DNA from: Blastobasis lacticolella
Taxonomy: Eukaryota; Arthropoda; Insecta; Lepidoptera; Blastobasidae
Direction of reading: 5' to 3'
DNA: 64,000 bases
NCBI GenBank assembly: GCA_905147135.1
Contig: LR990051.1
Span: 17,079,115 to 17,143,114, forward strand
Shown: positions 44,493 through 56,283 of the stretch, piece by piece
Layout of the letters: every line of letters starts with the position of its first letter
Position numbering within the stretch: position 1 is the stretch's first letter
Notes under the pieces: model-generated
Told to the model about the DNA's origin: nothing
Database searches by the model: none
What the model saw: only the letters and a program-made list of their open reading frames with translations
Position numbers and translations under genes: made by a program

Positions 44493-44753
44493 TTAATTTA
44501 ATGTGGTTTCGCCCAGCCACGAAAGCTCAAAACATAAAAAATTATCAGGTCTCAGCAAAGCCCTAACTCCACAAACCTCCATAAAACCTCCATTTGGTAT
44601 TTTGGTCAACGTATGGCTTGGCCATTCCTTTTCGATGGTAGCCCAAATCGCTTCACTGCATTGGTCATTCCCCACTATCCAAGCTAACAACTCACTCTTC
44701 GATGTAGACACTAATGCAGTGCTGTATTTTGCAATTACTACGTGGAATAACAT
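44493..44753 (-). CDS. Hypothetical 86-codon ORF
   Basis: Starts with ATG and encodes a mixed-composition peptide (for example EAIWATIEKEWPSHTLTKIP and FLCFELSWLGETTLN). The composition is protein-like, but no family is recognised, it overlaps a longer plus-strand frame, and no splice or promoter context supports it. It may be a remnant of a retroelement or a host pseudogene. Confidence 0.2.
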   Translation of the reverse strand: MLFHVVIAKYSTALVSTSKSELLAWIVGNDQCSEAIWATIEKEWPSHTLTKIPNGGFMEVCGVRALLRPDNFLCFELSWLGETTLN

Positions 44754-44841
44754 AAATATTTGCAGACGCAGCGGACCCCGCAGCGGAAATTATTCAAATC
44801 ACAGCCAGACAGTGCTATTAATATCGGTAACCCATGTTTAA

Positions 44842-45954
44842 ACAAACTGTGGCTGCGGTTCCCAATATTAAATTCAAATCCCACCGAAAATACTATTTCG
44901 AATTGCGTTGCCGCGAATATTGGTAAAATATATATCGCTTTAACAGCAAACTAGTGCACTCGGCGCGTACACCTACTTTACCTCGACCTACTTTTTTCTT
45001 TTTTATAAACCTTCCTCTTGAATTACTCTATTTATTGTTGAAATCCGTTGCGTAGTTGAAAAGATCTAAGCGTACATAGATACATAGGTACAAAGGGGCA
45101 GACGGCGGGCGATTTTGTTCGACGCGAAGCGACTTTGTTCTAGTACGTATAGATGACCAAGGTATATTGTAAAAGTACATTGAGGATATATATTTAATAT
45201 ACTGGTGTTTCGTATCCTCCACATAACTGAAACGACTTAAATTAAATGGAATGTATGCTATTGGAAATGTAATGTCAGGTATGTCACCAATGTAACGGTG
45301 CTGAATACCAGTTTCATTTAATCTGAACGCCGCAAGCTTCAATAATTTAAAAAGTAATATAAAGTTAGTAGCTCTAATTCTATATCATAGGAACCCAATT
45401 TATATCATAGATCAAGCTTGATTTCTTAGCTTTAATCTGAAATTTTCTTCGTAAATAACATTGAAACGAGTACAAGTTTACACCAAACAAATTTATGTAT
45501 ATTTGTAACGTAATAGACACACTCCACGTCAAAATTCCACTTCTAGCATCCCGCAGCGCCTTAAGTTTGAAGGCGCTCTATAACGGGGGTCCTAAACAAT
45601 CAAACTTTGAGTACCGTTGGCCTAGACAGACTTATGGTATTAGGCGGGAGGACAGTTTGAATATTCAATTAGTAATTTGTACACAGATCGATGGTGCTGT
45701 GCGAGCAACTATTTGAGTTGGGACGTGTACTCCGGGAACGTGGGCTGCAGCCTTCAGTGCATTGCATGCAGAGCATAACGTACACAGCTTATGACCGAAA
45801 TTGTTATATTGAAAGAGAAAGAAACAAAGAAAGAAACCATTTATTACACAAAATTGGTGATAATAGTAGATAATAACGGTTATTTCTAACAAATTATACA
45901 AATATAAGTTTTAGAAACTATTAACAATAAAAAATAAGGACAGTGTATTTCTGT
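44842..45954. other. Non-coding
   Basis: A small perfect hairpin AGCGCCTT-AAGGCGCT lies near 45555-45577. Nothing else recognised. Confidence 0.45.
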
Positions 45955-46030
45955 TCATTGGGGGAGGCCCATGTTCAACAGGGTTAAGCTGTGTTATATG
46001 TTAGTTTAAGCTGATAATGATAATCATGAA
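45955..46030 (+). mobile_element. RTE-type LINE 3' tail
   Basis: GGGGGAGGCCCATGTTCAAC and a GATAATGATAATCATGA tail. Confidence 0.5.
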
Positions 46031-46734
46031 GAAACAGATATGAAAACTAACAAAATTACATCATTATCCTGGTGTAAATCCTGGTTCCTTTCAACCCCTT
46101 ATGACTTAAACATCAACTAACCAAATGCAACAAAACTTAAATGCATGTTGCCAAATCTTTGAGGTGCATTTGCTTAGTCCTTGTCTTCGAGTTGATGAGT
46201 TGAGTGTTGCAAAAATAACCCAATATTTATTCACAGCTAAATTTTAAATATTTTTTCCCATCTACACATTTAATAATGGGTGCCCGCGCGATAGTTGAAT
46301 GTTTACAAAGCCGCTGTGAAGGACTAATTACAAAATAACACCCTTTATTGGGCTGATCAAGTTGGTTAATAAAATGTAGAAATGCTTGAATGTGACTGAA
46401 ATAAATATTATAATATTTTTCATATTGACCTTCACGACTTTGTTTCTTTTATATAATATCTAATTATCCACATCAAGCAATTCGTAGGCTTCATTGATGT
46501 CAAAGAAATATAAGGACAAACCATTTACTGAAATTAAATGAAGTTTATTTTCTTAGAAACACGAGAAAAAAAAAAGGCAATATTTAGCAAATTAAAAGGT
46601 TGTTGAATTACTTAAAGGTTGGAAGAGTGTACTGCTTTGAAACTTATGTAGAGGAGAAAGTTTTTGTGACGTATTTCTAACAAAAAAGACGTAAGTGTTG
46701 TACTATAATTAAAAATAGTTATACAAACCGACAT
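46031..46734. other. AT-rich non-coding with a Helitron-like scrap
   Basis: 46280-46325 (AGTTGAATGTTTACAAAGCC then GCTGTGAAGGACTA) resembles the 3' end shared by 14766-14973 and 22362-22926. Confidence 0.45.
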
Positions 46735-47015
46735 AGCTCTAAGAATTGTCAGACTGAAGTGGCAGTACGATGGGCACATAGTTTGAAGAACAGATGGCCG
46801 CTGGGGCAGTAAAGTTCTCGAGTGGCGACCAGTGACCACGTACCGAAAGACACAGCGTGGGTAGGCCTCACAAGGTGGACCGACGACCTGGTAAAGATCG
46901 CAGGTACCAGCTGGATGCGGAAAGCACAGGACCGGTTTTTATGGAGATCTCCGGGGGAGGCCTATGCAGTGGGCGTCTTCTGGCTGATATGATGATGACA
47001 ATGATGATGATACAA
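46735..47015 (+). mobile_element. RTE-type LINE 3' end fragment
   Basis: Reads VRLKWQYDGHIV, GRPHKVDRRPGKDR in a shifted frame, and the DNA for the GEAYAQQW box is shortened; TGATGATGACAATGATGATG tail. Frameshifted relative to 19150-19430. Confidence 0.8.
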
Positions 47016-48496
47016 ACCCAAAAACAGTTTCTATTCAAGCCCATATGCTGAGTTACTTATAAAATTAAAGCCTCCCTTAGGTTCCCTACGAGCGAAAACA
47101 TGCGACGCGATGCCATAAAGATCGAAGGCGGGAAGCAAATTTAATTTGCCAAATGTGATGCGGACGTCGCAAAAACCTTTCTTTTACCAAATTAAATGAT
47201 CCCAAGTCCCAGTCATACGCTGGATGCCTTGGGCGGATGTTTATTTGGGTAAATGGCTATATCGAAAGGAGTTCAAGGTAAAAATAGAGTGAGATCAGTG
47301 AGACGTTCGACGGCATTTGTTTCCACGCAAATTCGAACGACACGTGAAAGGGATGAGGGTTTTAAAGATATTTCCGTATTATATTTTGGCAGGTAACTGG
47401 TAAAATGTTCAAAGGTATGGTGTCATGTTCGGTGCTCGATTGCAATTTAGGTAAAAATATTTAGTTTTTTAGAGAGTATTTGGAAAGTATAAATATTAGT
47501 GTCAGTGTTGTAAATGATGGTGATGTGCTTTGGTTTGATTTATGGCAAGCGTTGACGTGGATACGTTTTTCAATCAATTAATGAACATTCCACAATAATG
47601 GTCTTAATGTGACAGGAATTATAATAGATTCCTGAAGTGGAATTATATAATTACTAATTTTAAATACTATTTTTTTTTGAGTAACGGAGGTTAGTTGAAC
47701 ACTAAACGATGCTCAGGATCTACAGCGGCGACTATTACTAGCGGAAAGTAATACTGTCTTGAATCCCGCAACAAATTGAAGTAAGAAGTGACCAAGTCGG
47801 TTCGTTACCACGATTAGTATTGTTTTTACCTCGATATTTCGACGCAGATGCATGCGTCATGTTCACGAGTTGACTGGTGCCGCTGTGTGAAGTCGCTCCT
47901 AAGAAAAGATAGTTATTCCGACTTCCTCCTTAAAAAACCGTAAAAAAAATAGTCATAGGACAATGAAAAATTAAGGGAAATGCACCACAAACATGCACTA
48001 GATAATTAAGCTATGTCTAGCATTATGTTGTCAATAAGAATTATGACAAAAGGCTTTGAAGTTATTAATTGTCGGCAGAAGTTCCAAATAATAAATTACA
48101 CCAAAGTTGCAGAAAATAGAATCCAACATTAAGCATATCTTATGTTGCCACAGTTCTCATTCCCATAAAATGTGATGAGCAGATTGCTCAAATAAACTAT
48201 CACGCAAACTGGTGACTCTATCATTAATCCAACAAATCCTCATACACTACACTAGAATCTATGAACAATTTACTAAATTTTTCCGGATATTGCAGATGCA
48301 AAATCTTGGATAATGGTGACTTGCAACATCGGTGTTGTTTTATTAATTTGCACTCTGATACGATATAACAACTAAATAATTAGTAGAAACCTGGCCGTGG
48401 GTACCAGGCGCACAATTCTTAATAATGAATTATCGAAGAGCCTGGTTGAAATTACGAATGACCAGAAAGCTGGCCTCTTCTAAGGTCAGCGTATAA
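47016..48496. other. AT-rich non-coding
   Basis: Nothing recognised beyond a few bases of SINE-B-like sequence near 47685-47715. Confidence 0.5.
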
Positions 48497-48657
48497 GCCT
48501 CCCTATCTAGCGGGGCAACGCAGACAGCCTTTGGGGCACCTTTCCAAATTCGCGGGACCTGGGTCAACTTTTTTATCTGTAGGTTAACTATAAGAGCTTT
48601 TTTGTTCTAGTTCTTGTATTTTTTTAAATTTGTTGTAATGTAACTTTAAGGTGTTGT
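48497..48657 (+). repeat. LINE 3'-end-like repeat, copy 2
   Basis: CTATCTAGCGGGGCAACGCAG, GGGCACCTTTCC, GGGACCTGGGTCAACTTTTT and a T-rich tail to TTTAAGG; partner of 425-548. Confidence 0.65.
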
Positions 48658-49370
48658 CCAATAATTGTAGTATTAATAATTATAATTAATTATAAATTAA
48701 TAACTATTAGCTAACCTATCGGAGTGAGTGCCGTACAAATAATCTCTATTTAAATTATGGCGGCTGCTATTAAGTTTCCGTAAGGCTCTGAGACACGTGA
48801 TAGTCTCAGTTCCCTGGGAGGATTATTCCCAAAACTCATTTCTAGAAATAATTTGATGGCCTAGAGCACTCTGAAATTAATGTGTAGTACAGACTGTACC
48901 TACCGTAACCTCGTAACACGCGGGTTACGATATAGATAGATACAAGATACATATTTTTTTCAACGATACAATGGAAAATGCAAAAGTTTGAAATACCTCA
49001 GATACAAAAACTAACCTACATTTACATTGTACATTTACTGAACGGACATGTACATTTACTGAACGGATTTTTGTGTTGAAAATCGCTGAGCAATTTTAAT
49101 TTAATTCTACATTGGATCCCGAATATTGTTTCACATTGAATCCAGGGAAAGTCGACGCACGAAATTTATGTGCAAAAAACCACCTATCACGAGACAAGGC
49201 TTTTAAATTATTGGACACAGTGATTTACTGAAACAAAAACGCAGGTTCTCTTTATTCGTTTTAAATCATGGGTAACTTTTACTTTGTGATCTGTAAAAAA
49301 GAATAGGTACTTCCCCCTTTAGGTACCCCCTATTATAATACTTATTATTTTAATTAGCAAAAATCTAATT
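48658..49370. other. AT-rich non-coding
   Basis: A short direct duplication (ACATTTACTGAACGGA) occurs at about 49030-49064. Nothing else recognised. Confidence 0.45.
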
Positions 49371-49550
49371 GACCGTCGGTGGCCTAATGGCTAACGAATC
49401 CGAATCGTAAGCGAGAGGTATCCAGTTCGATCTCCAGTGTCGCCTTTTACCAATGACTCTTTTTCTTTGAGTTTCTCTGAACACTAACCAGTAAGGAAAA
49501 ACATCGTGAGAAAGCCTGTATACATTAATGACGACTGAATGTGTAACCGT
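49371..49550 (+). repeat. SINE-B, 5' half
   Basis: Head GTCGGTGGCCTAATGGCTAA with AATCGTAAGCGAGAGG, then ACCAATGACTCTTTTTC, and GACTGAATGTGTAACCGTCAT. The 3' half is missing, the reverse of most copies. Confidence 0.8.
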
Positions 49551-51295
49551 CATCAGCGGTCAAATTGTTTCAATGGCCATATGAGTAGAGGACTAACTCA
49601 TTCATATGACATTTAGCTTCTGACACAATTTGTCGCAGAGTTATTATTCAAATTATCTTTGTTCATATTATATTGTATCCAGGTACGAATTGCACTGTAA
49701 TACGAACGTCATCTCCGACATATCCCGGCCCATATCCAGCTCATTCCTGCTAAGTGCAGCACAGCACATATGCAAATGCACAGGTAATGGCACATAATTA
49801 AAATGCAGTCGCTTAATTCGCCATGTTTTATTTATAAACATTACTCTCCCCAACGGCCTTTACTGGAGGGCTGATAATAACCAAATTAGCATCCATATTG
49901 GAGCCGGCGATGCTCCGTAATTTATGCAATTACACAATGCATATTGTATAATGACGTCAGAGCTCGTCACGATAGTCTGTTAATGCCTGCGCGTATATCC
50001 TTCGCATACGAGGTGAGTACACAGTAACGTGGATCAGCATGGATCTGTCCACCACTATTATCTTTCCATTTTGTAGGTGAAAGTGCGTTAATAGAAGCCC
50101 GTTTTATTGGCCGATTGCACTAAGCTATAGGCGATATTTAGATGAAAATATGTTTATTGAACGTAAAGGAGTAATAACAAATATATGTATAAATAAGTAC
50201 TTACCTAACATAAGACTAAGTACAAAATAACAACTGACTAAATAATACCAAGTAAAACAATCAACTAACATGCAGATTAAAAAATTGTCCCAGGTTCACG
50301 TTATCCCCCCCGTTACCACGTTATCCGCCGCATTGCCCCATTGGTTGGCGAGGCTAATTCGCTGCGAACTAGAGGCCAGGCTTCTTGTCTTTACTAACAT
50401 CGACCAGGCGTTTAGCTAGCTCCCGAAATATAGTGTGAGACTAGTCCCCACTACCCAAGGGTTTCCACGCCAAATGGCGCATACCTAATGTGGTCTTATC
50501 TCCTAATTTGGTTTATAATATTTATAACAAGAAAAAGCATTGTACCAACATCAACTTAATGTGAAAACTTAACTCGCTTAATCACTCTTCAATTTATGAC
50601 ACCGATTTTGAGACCCTTAGGGGGCATTTAGATGCTCAGAAATATTTTGTGGCTTCACTTTAAGCGACGCTTAAGTTTAGTGCAATTGGTAATAAGTATT
50701 ACAATAACACTTGTTTATTACCAAAAGAATAAGTAACTAGTTGGGCGCGTTATTACTTATTTACAAACATATGATACGTAAATGTACCTATCCAAAACTT
50801 TTATAAATAGTCGGTGTTGGAAAACTTTGCGCTTCGTTAGCGTCAAAGTTCGGACTAAGTAGTATGTTCCCTCATTGATTGAATCAGGCGACCAAGAAAT
50901 TCAATCCAGAACTAAGCTTGGATAATTCGAGAACAAGTTCGTTCTTGCACAGTAAACCATAATCGCCTATGGTTCACCAAATACTAACTGGCTGCTTTGG
51001 ATTCAGTGGAAAGCGAGCTCAGAGTCCAGACTCAGACCGTAGCTAGAAGCCCTGAGCATCGACATAAAGTTGAGCTTTTATCGGTGTTGTACATATTGCT
51101 TTCGGTGATTGTGCTAAGGAATTGCACGAAATAATTCCGCCAGCCCCTTACCCCTTTCGGGGAAAAACGTGGGTAGACATTCCGCCCTTTATGTCGTGAA
51201 TATTTCCACTATCCGCACGAATTGCTTTTCCTCGACCTTTTTAATGCGTACGGCTGAGTATTGCAATGCTTTGACTGCTACTATGACCACCGTAT
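49551..51295. other. Low-copy non-coding
   Basis: No gene recognised. 49660-50040 is compositionally unlike the surrounding AT-rich DNA (see the motif cluster at 49890). Confidence 0.45.
49890..49965. promoter_or_regulatory. Candidate cis-regulatory motif cluster
   Basis: Within about 75 bp there are TTTATGCAATTAC (homeodomain/POU/bZIP-like), AATGCATATTG, and a palindromic TGACGTCA (CRE/ATF site, about 49952-49959). Clustering of distinct transcription-factor-like sites is the only evidence. Confidence 0.25.
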
Positions 51296-51400
51296 AACAT
51301 ATGGCGTGCTTGCGACAGCGATAACAAAAGTTACGCAAGCAGTGAACTGGATGGGTGACCGTTTCTTACTTTGGAGCTGGTCGAACTTTAGCACCACATC
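51296..51400 (+). repeat. 5S rRNA-like segment, possible SINE head
   Basis: AAGTTACGCAAGCAGTGAAC and TGGATGGGTGACCG resemble the internal control region of insect 5S rRNA in order, with shortened spacing. The flanks do not resemble 5S rRNA, so it is not a 5S gene. A 5S-derived SINE remnant is possible. Confidence 0.35.
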
Positions 51401-51524
51401 GATAATGTATGAGACGATGGATATATGAACGTGGGAAAGGCAAAAGTGGTATATCACCATTTACATTTACAAGGAATGGAACGCATTACGTGTATTACCT
51501 GATCATTATAATCTAGACGCCTTA

Positions 51525-51790
51525 ATAAATAATAATAATAAATAATAAATAATCGTGGACTAATTCACACAGCGCCATCTAGCCCCAAAGTAAGCAAAGC
51601 TTGTGTTATGGGTGCTAGATAACAGATGACAAACTACTTATATACTTTTAAATACATACTTATTATACATAGAACACCCAGACCCGTAACAGAAATTAAA
51701 ATTCATTATTTCAATTTCTGCCCGGCCGGGAATCGAACCCGGGACCTCTTGCGTGGCAGACCGGCATGTTGACCACTGAACCACTCAGGT
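51525..51790 (-). repeat. SINE-A, full length
   Basis: The minus strand begins ACCTGAGTGGTTCAGTGG (A box), has CTGCCACGC at the anticodon position and GGTTCGATTCC (B box), then a body with GTGTTCTATGTATAATAAG, then GGGGCTAGATGGCGCTGTGTG, and ends in an ATT-type simple repeat. Best copy of the three; about 265 bp. The head matches tRNA-Gly(GCC). Confidence 0.88.
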
Positions 51791-51794
51791 CGTC

Positions 51795-51912
51795 GGCCAC
51801 AAAGGCCAGAGTGAATAAGCTGTTCCTAGACAGGTGTATTACATCATCGGCCGCATCGTCACTTACCACCAGGTGAGGTGGCGGTGAAAAGCCAGGCTAG
51901 TCCAGCAATTAA
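51795..51912 (-). repeat. Family F6, copy 2
   Basis: GGCCAGAGTGAATAAGCTG, TCCTAGACAGG and CATCGTCACTTACC are the reverse complement of 43448-43530. Abuts the SINE-A head. Confidence 0.65.
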
Positions 51913-52324
51913 AAAAAAATATCATGCGGCACTCGGCAGTTTTTACCTACGTCTATGGGTTGTGCGGGCATGAAAGTATATTATATAGGAATGTACAGGT
52001 ATGTGTGAAGTATCTTTAATTTATTTACATATGATCTAGCAACTGTAAATAAGTTTAATTTGAACAGAAGTCATAACACCGTCTTAGTGAGAAAGAGAGC
52101 TCAGGAAGCTGCAAAGGCTTCTTTATTCTAGACGACATTTTTATCGTAGCGGCTTATATAATGCTAGCCATACACGTTCATACCTATCATCCAATGTAGA
52201 ACTGACCGTGTGTGGGCATGGCCGTCATGATAATAACAGTTATACTTGATGGCACAATTGAAATTCAATTCTTTTGGCTTGATACTGCCAATTGGACTGA
52301 CGATGGCTGTCTAATCGGCAGCGA
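51913..52324. other. Non-coding
   Basis: Nothing recognised. Confidence 0.45.
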
Positions 52325-52523
52325 CGTTCATAGGGGTGGGAATTTGGGGAACCGTGGCTTTGGCAGTGGATGGACATTTGCCTTTATGCTGCCAGAGTAA
52401 CGTGTTATAGAGGTGTGCAACGCATTGGCGATACTCTCGGTGTTGCTAATGTCTATAGGCAGTGGTGGCCACTTTCCATCAGGTGGCCCACTTGCCTGTT
52501 TGCCTACCGTATGAAAAAAAAAG
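52325..52523 (+). repeat. SINE-C, long form
   Basis: GGAATTTGGGGAACCGTGGC, GTGTTATAGAGGTGTGCAAC, GTTGCTAATGTCTATAGGCA, CACTTTCCATCAGGTGGCCC, and an A9 tail. Confidence 0.85.
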
Positions 52524-52897
52524 TAGTATTTATAAAACTTTAAAAAGCCGTGTCTATACGTTGAAGATATTTCAACCCGGAAATAGTCGAGCTATATTAC
52601 TGAGATGTATGGAATCCCAAAACTATTTTCTTTTACACCATGATGTCCATCCGTCACCAATGATGTCATCCATCACTGGTGACAAACGGCTGGTATGGTT
52701 TCCAATGCACGTCGCTGTCGATTGGACTGCCGATTGAATGATGATGCCGATGAGGCATGAAGATGTATGGTGTATGATTGTATAGGATGGACGAACTACA
52801 GATTGGATCAAGCCTGCAGCATCATGCCGATTGGACGATAGGTGTGAACGTATGGTGGCCAGCATAAAGTTTCACAGTCACATAATCATCATCATCA

Positions 52898-53600
52898 TTG
52901 GCGTTAACTTGCTAACAATAAACGTGTATAAAACATCCTACATCATATTTAAAGCTATAAATAAAACACTACCTATGCACCAATTCTTAACTATCAACAA
53001 CTTACCGATACAAGAGAGGCAGGCTGAAAAATATTTAAGGCTGCTGATCGACAACCGACTGACATGGAAGGCGCACATTGAGCATATAAACAAAAAACTA
53101 TCAACACGTATGAGTTCCCTACGTGGCATAGTTCGTTGCCTCCCTAAAAAAGTGCGAATGACAATTTACAATTCCCTAGTAAAGTCTCATCTCTTGTATC
53201 TTATTGAAGTATGGGGCATTGCAAGTAAAATCGCCCTCTCAGAATTACAAATTAAAATGCTATTTCACTATCCCTACTTGAAGCCAACCACTACAGTATA
53301 CAAATAAACTGGTCTACTGAACATGCGACAGCTGTATAATTACAGTGCTTGCGTACTCTTAAGGAAAATTTTAAATAACACAATAAACTGTTTTATAAAT
53401 AATAAATAAAAGTATCCATTCGTCGATCTCATTTATCCAACATAATGTCTAAACGCTCCACGAGACGCTCGCATCCACCGAAATCACCTGAGTGAATCAA
53501 CCAGGTGATCATATTGCACGAATATTTTATTTAATGTATTTGTTAATATGTCTTACATAATTACCCAGGACTACATTTGACACTGTCGGTGGCTGTCATC
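52898..53600 (+). pseudogene. Non-LTR reverse transcriptase C-terminal fragment
   Basis: Reads TINVYKTSYIIFKAINKTLP, IQERQAEKYLRLLIDNRLTW, KAHIEHINKKLS, GIVRCLPKKVRMTIYNSLVK and SHLLYLIEVWGIASK, the RT thumb and C-terminal region of a Jockey-superfamily-type LINE. A stop follows at 53305, but TGLLNMRQLYNYSACVLLRK continues directly after it. All catalytic palm motifs (including xADD) lie in the missing 5' part. A short ATCATCATCATTGGCGTTAA just upstream is a SINE-B tail scrap. Confidence 0.8.
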
Positions 53601-54388
53601 AGATCCTCCTGGTGGAGTGCAAGTGTTTGGGCATGCAGAACACGACACCCAGTCGTTGGTTTATGGTTGATTTATGTTACATTTATCATGTTCACTTCAC
53701 TGTCAGAGAAAACGCAAAGTAACTATTGATTGTCAATACGGGTGTTAGTCAATACCGAAGCCGCAGACAAAAATATATAAAAACAAAATAGGTAGACGAG
53801 TCGTGTCGTTCCTTAAGTCGTCGGTGGTGAAAGCGTCCCATGCAAAACACACTAAAGTTCCCCAGTGTCCCAGTTCGGAGAATAAGCTTCTTTACAGAGA
53901 GCCGTATTCAAGGCCCGGGGCTTGTTTGGCTTGCGATGTTTGCTGCCTGACTTTTGTTCGGAGATGGGCCAGCCAGTTATTTTTGTGGCTTATTTACGTG
54001 GATGCGCGGTTACTCGGTGTCGCATGTTGTGAAGCTGCATTGCAGTTTTTGCGGTGCGTTTGTAGTTGATTATTGTGTTAATTGTCACAAATGGTGTAGA
54101 GAAATAACTATGAAGCGTTAGAATAGAATGAAAAGCTAAAAAGTTTTGTAGACGTGGAACAAATATTTGAATCAATTAAGTAAGTATTGTATGTACATAA
54201 CCAACAGCTTCATGAAATACAAATTCTTTATCAGTAACATACAGGTCAGAGTATCAAGTTGGTACTTAGAAGGTACGATTTTGACGATTTAAAGTGATAT
54301 GTAATGTCCTAAACAATAGAAAAATGTTGACGTTTTGTACCTAGCTAACCTTAAAATAAGTACATTACATGTAATTAGTCGTTAATCG
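53601..54388. other. Non-coding
   Basis: Nothing recognised. Confidence 0.5.
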
Positions 54389-54645
54389 GCCGTGTTGGAC
54401 TTTCCGGCAGAGTAAAATAACACCCCTTACACTCGTGGGTGTCGTATAAGGCGACTAATGTTTCCGAGGCCTAAAATCTAGAGGCTCTGTAGGCTGGAAA
54501 ATGGTATTCCATTGTTATTATAACACTGCGATCTCTAACCCGCCCTGCCAAGCGTGGAGATTATGGCATCACCTCCTCATTCGTTGAAGAGGCCCTTAGT
54601 CCTGCAGTAGACTGTTGCGTGCTCTGACGATGATGATGATGACAT
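54389..54645 (+). repeat. Rep-D, full length
   Basis: TTGGACTTTCCGGCAGAGTA, CACCCCTTACACTCGTGGGTG, GGCGACTAATGTTTCCGAGG, GCCAAGCGTGGAGATTATGG, and a GATGATGATGATGA tail. About 257 bp, co-linear with 63193-63450. Confidence 0.85.
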
Positions 54646-54861
54646 GTAACTGTAAATAACAATATCAATACAGTAAAGCAGTTCAATTATTGATTACAAT
54701 AATAAAATGTCATACTTTCAAATTAATAATGTCACAATCGGTAAAATTGACAAAAATACTAATATCACACTAAGTTTGACCAATTCGTCAAAGTCGTAGA
54801 AACAATGTTGTAACAGCCAATTTTTTAATTTGGATTTATAGATTTTGACGGTGGTTGCATC

Positions 54862-54962
54862 ATAACCATTATCCTGGCGTAAATGGGCCCGAGGTTCGCC
54901 TTTCTTCTTTTCCTTGTCCACTTCGCTCGGACTTCGGCGGCCTTGATGGTGACTTTGTTAGC
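54862..54962 (-). repeat. Family F7-like fragment
   Basis: CATTATCCTGGCGTAAATG and CCACTTCGCTCGGACTTCGG; related to 24642-24800 and, in its first part, to about 46065. Confidence 0.45.
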
Positions 54963-54978
54963 ACGCTTCTCATCCTTT

Positions 54979-55020
54979 GGTTGTCATCTTTTGGTATGTC
55001 ATCTTTGGTATGTCATCTTT
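54979..55020 (+). repeat. 14-bp minisatellite, 3 units
   Basis: GGTATGTCATCTTT repeated about three times (first unit with small changes), followed by two AGCATTGTCCCT units at about 55023 and 55052 that flank an AATGCTATATTTATAGCATT palindrome. Confidence 0.8.
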
Positions 55021-55059
55021 GAAGCATTGTCCCTGTCAAATGCTATATTTATAGCATTG

Positions 55060-55679
55060 TCCCTTTCTCTTTGTTTCTTGTCTACTGTATTATGCCATGT
55101 ATTGTGACCAAATGTACTGTGTCATGTGTGAGATAGGTGTAATTAGCGGTTTATATTTTAATTACCCTTTTGCAAACAGCAGTGGTATGTTATTTGATAA
55201 AAAGAGTAAAGGTTTAGAAATGATGGCGTACTTGATGATGTGGTCACCATCATTAATAGCCATCATAAAATGTTACAATGACATCTTCCGATACCATCAT
55301 GAACCTTATAGGTATTTACCTAAAGTTACCCTTACTTTGTTTCAGGAAGGCTGTGGCCCTGCTTTGTAGCGCACTTTCGATGTTACTGATACAAACCGAT
55401 TTCGACAGATGGCGCTATTTACAGGGTTTTACTCGTGTATGGCACTCTCACTTATTCAAGAGATAAAATTATTCATTCAAATATAAATAAATTGATAGAT
55501 ATTACTTTATGCATAACTAAACTAATTATTTATTAACGCTTTATGCACAAAAGATACAGTGGTATATTATGTAAGTGAATATGGGCGGTGGAAACCATTC
55601 ATTAGGTAATCCATTTTATTTCGTCCTGAACAGAATCGGTCGCTAACCTAACCTATATTAGATGAGTTTGTCCGTAGCA
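55060..55679. other. Non-coding
   Basis: Nothing recognised. Confidence 0.5.
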
Positions 55680-55862
55680 TAGATTCAGCGCAATTACTGA
55701 CATGAGGTATATCATCTTAGCCCTCACAGTAAGACGCACCTGTGGTTCTGCAATTTTGTTGCCTGCAACAATCATGACTCGTAGATGATATGGGCGACAG
55801 TTATTGCTTACCATCAGGTGGGCTGTCTGCTCGTTTGTCACTGCGTAGCATAAATAAAAGAA
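55680..55862 (+). repeat. SINE-C-related repeat
   Basis: TTAGCCCTCACAGTAAGACG, ACTCGTAGATGATATGGGCG, TTACCATCAGGTGGGCTGTC, TGCTCGTTTGTCACTG; most complete copy of the form with the TTTGTCACTG end. Confidence 0.65.
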
Positions 55863-56142
55863 TATCTACATATATCTGTCTACTTCTGTTCAAATCAAAT
55901 CAAATCAAAATTTCTTTATTGATTAGGACATAAAATATCTCTTTCAATCGTCAAAAAGGAGGGGGGTAGGAAAGTAGGAAGGAAACACACAGTGACACGC
56001 TGACCGCCCTATGTCTCTAGATAAACGTATCCCTCGCCAACCACAACCGAACCGGGCTCGACAATGCCAGACAGAGCCGGAACGCTATATTATATTATAT
56101 ACTCGTAGGTATGTCTAGTATAATTAAGAAAAACCACCTAAA

Positions 56143-56283
56143 ACTACAGCAAGAGTAAGCCAGTCCACCAAGGCAGCACCCGTTCACGAGTATAACGCAG
56201 GGCCCAGCCATCGTCCAATTCAACCATATTTGAGGGAAAAGAGCGACCCGGCCCCCACGCCACCGCCAGACAGACTTTTAAGG
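56143..56283 (-). repeat. Dispersed LINE-tail-like repeat, copy 2
   Basis: Matches 1090-1230 in the same orientation through CCAGTCCACCAAGGCAGCAC, GGCCCAGCCATCGTCC and AGACAGACTTTTAAG. Confidence 0.75.

Noticed and set aside
44503..44841. 112-codon plus-strand ORF
   Set aside because: Overlaps a more protein-like minus-strand frame and shows no domain; neither has external support.
51319..51361. 5S rRNA gene
   Set aside because: Only the internal promoter-like part is similar; flanks lack the rest of 5S rRNA.
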